This document shows, in pieces, positions 35,335 through 36,562 of a stretch of DNA of 36,562 nucleotides; within the stretch, counting starts at the first letter, position 1; each line of letters begins with the position of its first letter. This DNA comes from a virus, in the IMG/VR virus record IMGVR_UViG_3300042197_001658, positions 1 through 36,562 of that record. The stretch is one strand, 5' to 3'. The notes beneath the pieces were generated by a model. The model saw only the letters and a list, made by a program, of their open reading frames with translations, was not told the DNA's origin and did not search any database. The translations under genes and the position numbers were made by a program.

Positions 35335-35834
35335 ATATCACCCAGAATTTTTTAGATATTGAAGTTTTTAACAGAATTAAGAATACATTTTTTGACTGCA
35401 ATTTTCCATGGTATTATCATTCGTCTGTAGATTACGATCCAAAAAGTGTAGATTGGTTAGATTCGCCTTGGAATTTTCAATTTGTTCATAGTTTCTATGC
35501 TAACTATGTTCCAAATAGTTCGTACTTAGAATTACTGTACCCTATAATTGAAAAAATACAGCCTAGTGCAATATTAAAAATAAAAGCCAATTTAATAACA
35601 CGTTCTGAAAAAGTATTAGAACACAATATGCATATAGATACAGAGTCAAACGTCCTGTGTAAAACTTCAATTTTGTATATAAATTCTAATGACGGGTACA
35701 CTAGATTCGAGTCTGGAGAGATTATTAAATCCGAAGAAAACAAATTAGTAACTTTTAATTCAAATCTAAAACATACTGGAACTACCTGTACTACAGAAAA
35801 AAGTAGAATAGTATTAAATTTAAACTATTATTAA
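35331..35834 (+). CDS. 2OG-Fe(II) oxygenase, phage P4H-like (167 aa)
   Basis: Inserted between the sbcD-like and sbcC-like genes, overlapping sbcD by ATGA. Iron triad His101-x-Asp103 in MHIDTESN and distal His148 in LKHTGTTC, with the 2OG-binding Arg in SRIVLNLNYY. The core TSILYINSNDGYTRFESGE matches a well-known phage 'hydroxylase' type of T4-like marine phages. Substrate unknown. Its position in the recombination operon is odd and suggests mobile insertion. Confidence 0.85.
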   Translation: MNITQNFLDIEVFNRIKNTFFDCNFPWYYHSSVDYDPKSVDWLDSPWNFQFVHSFYANYVPNSSYLELLYPIIEKIQPSAILKIKANLITRSEKVLEHNMHIDTESNVLCKTSILYINSNDGYTRFESGEIIKSEENKLVTFNSNLKHTGTTCTTEKSRIVLNLNYY

Positions 35835-35836
35835 AA

Positions 35837-36010
35837 ATGACTGAATATCATCCTAATATGGTTTATGTGGCTAGAATAATTAGTGAACGTAGTTGTGGCG
35901 ATCAGGAGCGTTGGTTTGACTACTATGATGAAGCAAAAAACATAATACTCTTAGTAGAACAACTGGGATTTTTAAACAAGAAAAAGTTTTGGAAAAATGA
36001 TAACAATTAA
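35837..36010 (+). CDS. hypothetical protein (57 aa)
   Basis: ATG 35837, 2 nt after the oxygenase stop. MTEYHPNMVYVARIISERSC, WFDYYDEAKNIILLVEQLGF, basic C-terminus. Overlaps the start of the sbcC-like gene by 14 nt, indicating coupling. Function unknown. Confidence 0.65.
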   Translation: MTEYHPNMVYVARIISERSCGDQERWFDYYDEAKNIILLVEQLGFLNKKKFWKNDNN

Positions 36011-36562
36011 AGAACTACGATGGAGCAATTGTTTTAGTTATGGAACTGGTAATGTTATCAATTTCGTAAAAGCTCCACTAACACAACTAGTAGGTAAAAA
36101 TGGCCATGGTAAAAGTAGCATAGCACTTATACTAGAAGAAGTACTATTTAATAAGAATACTAAGGGCATTAAAAAGGCCGATATACTCAACAGGTATATC
36201 AAAGACAAAAGCTATACTATTGAACTAGACTTATCTCGTGATGATAATGATTATACTATTAAGTGTGTGCGTGGTACGCAACAAACAGTTAAATTATTAA
36301 AAAATGGTCAGGATATCAGTGCTCACACCGCTACACAAACTTATAAGATTATTGAAGATATTATTGGTATAGATCATAAAAGTTTTGCACAAATAGTTTA
36401 TCAAAGTAATGCTAATAGTCTAGAATTTTTAACTAGTGCTGATACTGCGCGTAAAAAGTTTCTTATAGAAATCTTAAACTTAACTAAATATACTCGTGCA
36501 AGCGAAATATTTAAACAAGTATCACTAGATCTTGGCAAAGAAATTGGTGAGTGTCAAGCTAA
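35997..36562 (+). CDS. SbcC/Rad50-like (T4 gp46-type) ATPase subunit, 5' part only
   Basis: ATG 35997; runs off the window end after 188 codons. N-terminal ABC-ATPase lobe: MITIKELRWSNCFSYGTGNV, Walker A LVGKNGHGKSSI (about 32-43), and the Q-loop region IVYQSNANSLEFLTSAD (about 139-155), followed by the start of the coiled coil. Partner of the SbcD-like nuclease; powers end resection. The signature and Walker B motifs lie beyond the window. Confidence 0.93.
   Translation, partial: MITIKELRWSNCFSYGTGNVINFVKAPLTQLVGKNGHGKSSIALILEEVLFNKNTKGIKKADILNRYIKDKSYTIELDLSRDDNDYTIKCVRGTQQTVKLLKNGQDISAHTATQTYKIIEDIIGIDHKSFAQIVYQSNANSLEFLTSADTARKKFLIEILNLTKYTRASEIFKQVSLDLGKEIGECQA

Overview
This window looks like part of the genome of a large tailed bacteriophage that infects a Gram-negative, probably aquatic, bacterium. 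The DNA is AT-rich. Genes are small and tightly packed, often with ATGA, GTGA or TAATG overlaps. There are eleven tRNA-like genes and no ribosomal or housekeeping operons. The recognisable enzymes are phage-type: ThyX, a SleB-like endolysin, a T7/Pol I-like DNA polymerase, a DnaB/gp41-like helicase, a CHC2-Toprim primase, a UvsW-like helicase and an SbcD/SbcC (gp47/gp46) pair. A permuted (two-piece) tmRNA, a ROSE-like RNA thermometer and an outer-membrane-type secreted protein all point to a proteobacterial host. Permuted tmRNA is typical of alphaproteobacteria and some betaproteobacteria, and ROSE of alphaproteobacteria. The host cannot be fixed from sequence alone.

Layout. 1-3900 is read on the minus strand: tRNA-Trp, -Tyr and -Glu, a string of small unknown genes, thyX and a SleB-type cell wall hydrolase. 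From about 4000 everything is on the plus strand. 4050-9870 holds an outer-membrane barrel protein, a heat-shock chaperone behind an RNA thermometer, a MazZ/DUF5664-type nucleotide pyrophosphohydrolase, the UV endonuclease UvsE, an unassigned structured RNA (8267-8439) and many tiny genes. 9900-13430 holds an SGNH-hydrolase-like gene, a stand-alone DUF2384-like domain, and two low-complexity proteins (Gly/Gln-rich and collagen-like). 13470-16910 is the RNA-rich zone: tRNA-Thr, the two tmRNA pieces with a small ORF between them, two tRNA-Gly, a BI-1/YccA membrane protein, IscA and IscU, tRNA-Val and a CAU tRNA. 16920-20950 has a 2OG oxygenase, a DUF6065-like protein and small or HTH proteins. 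20950-23780 is a likely glycan- or surface-modification island (GH130-like propeller, TPR-FkbM methyltransferase, 2OG oxygenase). 23780-36562 is the replication/recombination module.

Regulation. Twelve promoters with recognisable -35 and TATAAT -10 boxes were found, eleven with exactly 17 bp spacing and one with 16 bp, so these genes appear to use host sigma70-type RNA polymerase. Two of them (24063, 33292) sit so close to the ATG that the transcripts should be leaderless. Clear intrinsic terminators separate transcription units. No virion assembly genes (terminase, portal, capsid) are in the window, so it is an early/middle region of a larger genome. No CRISPR array, insertion sequence or integrase was seen.
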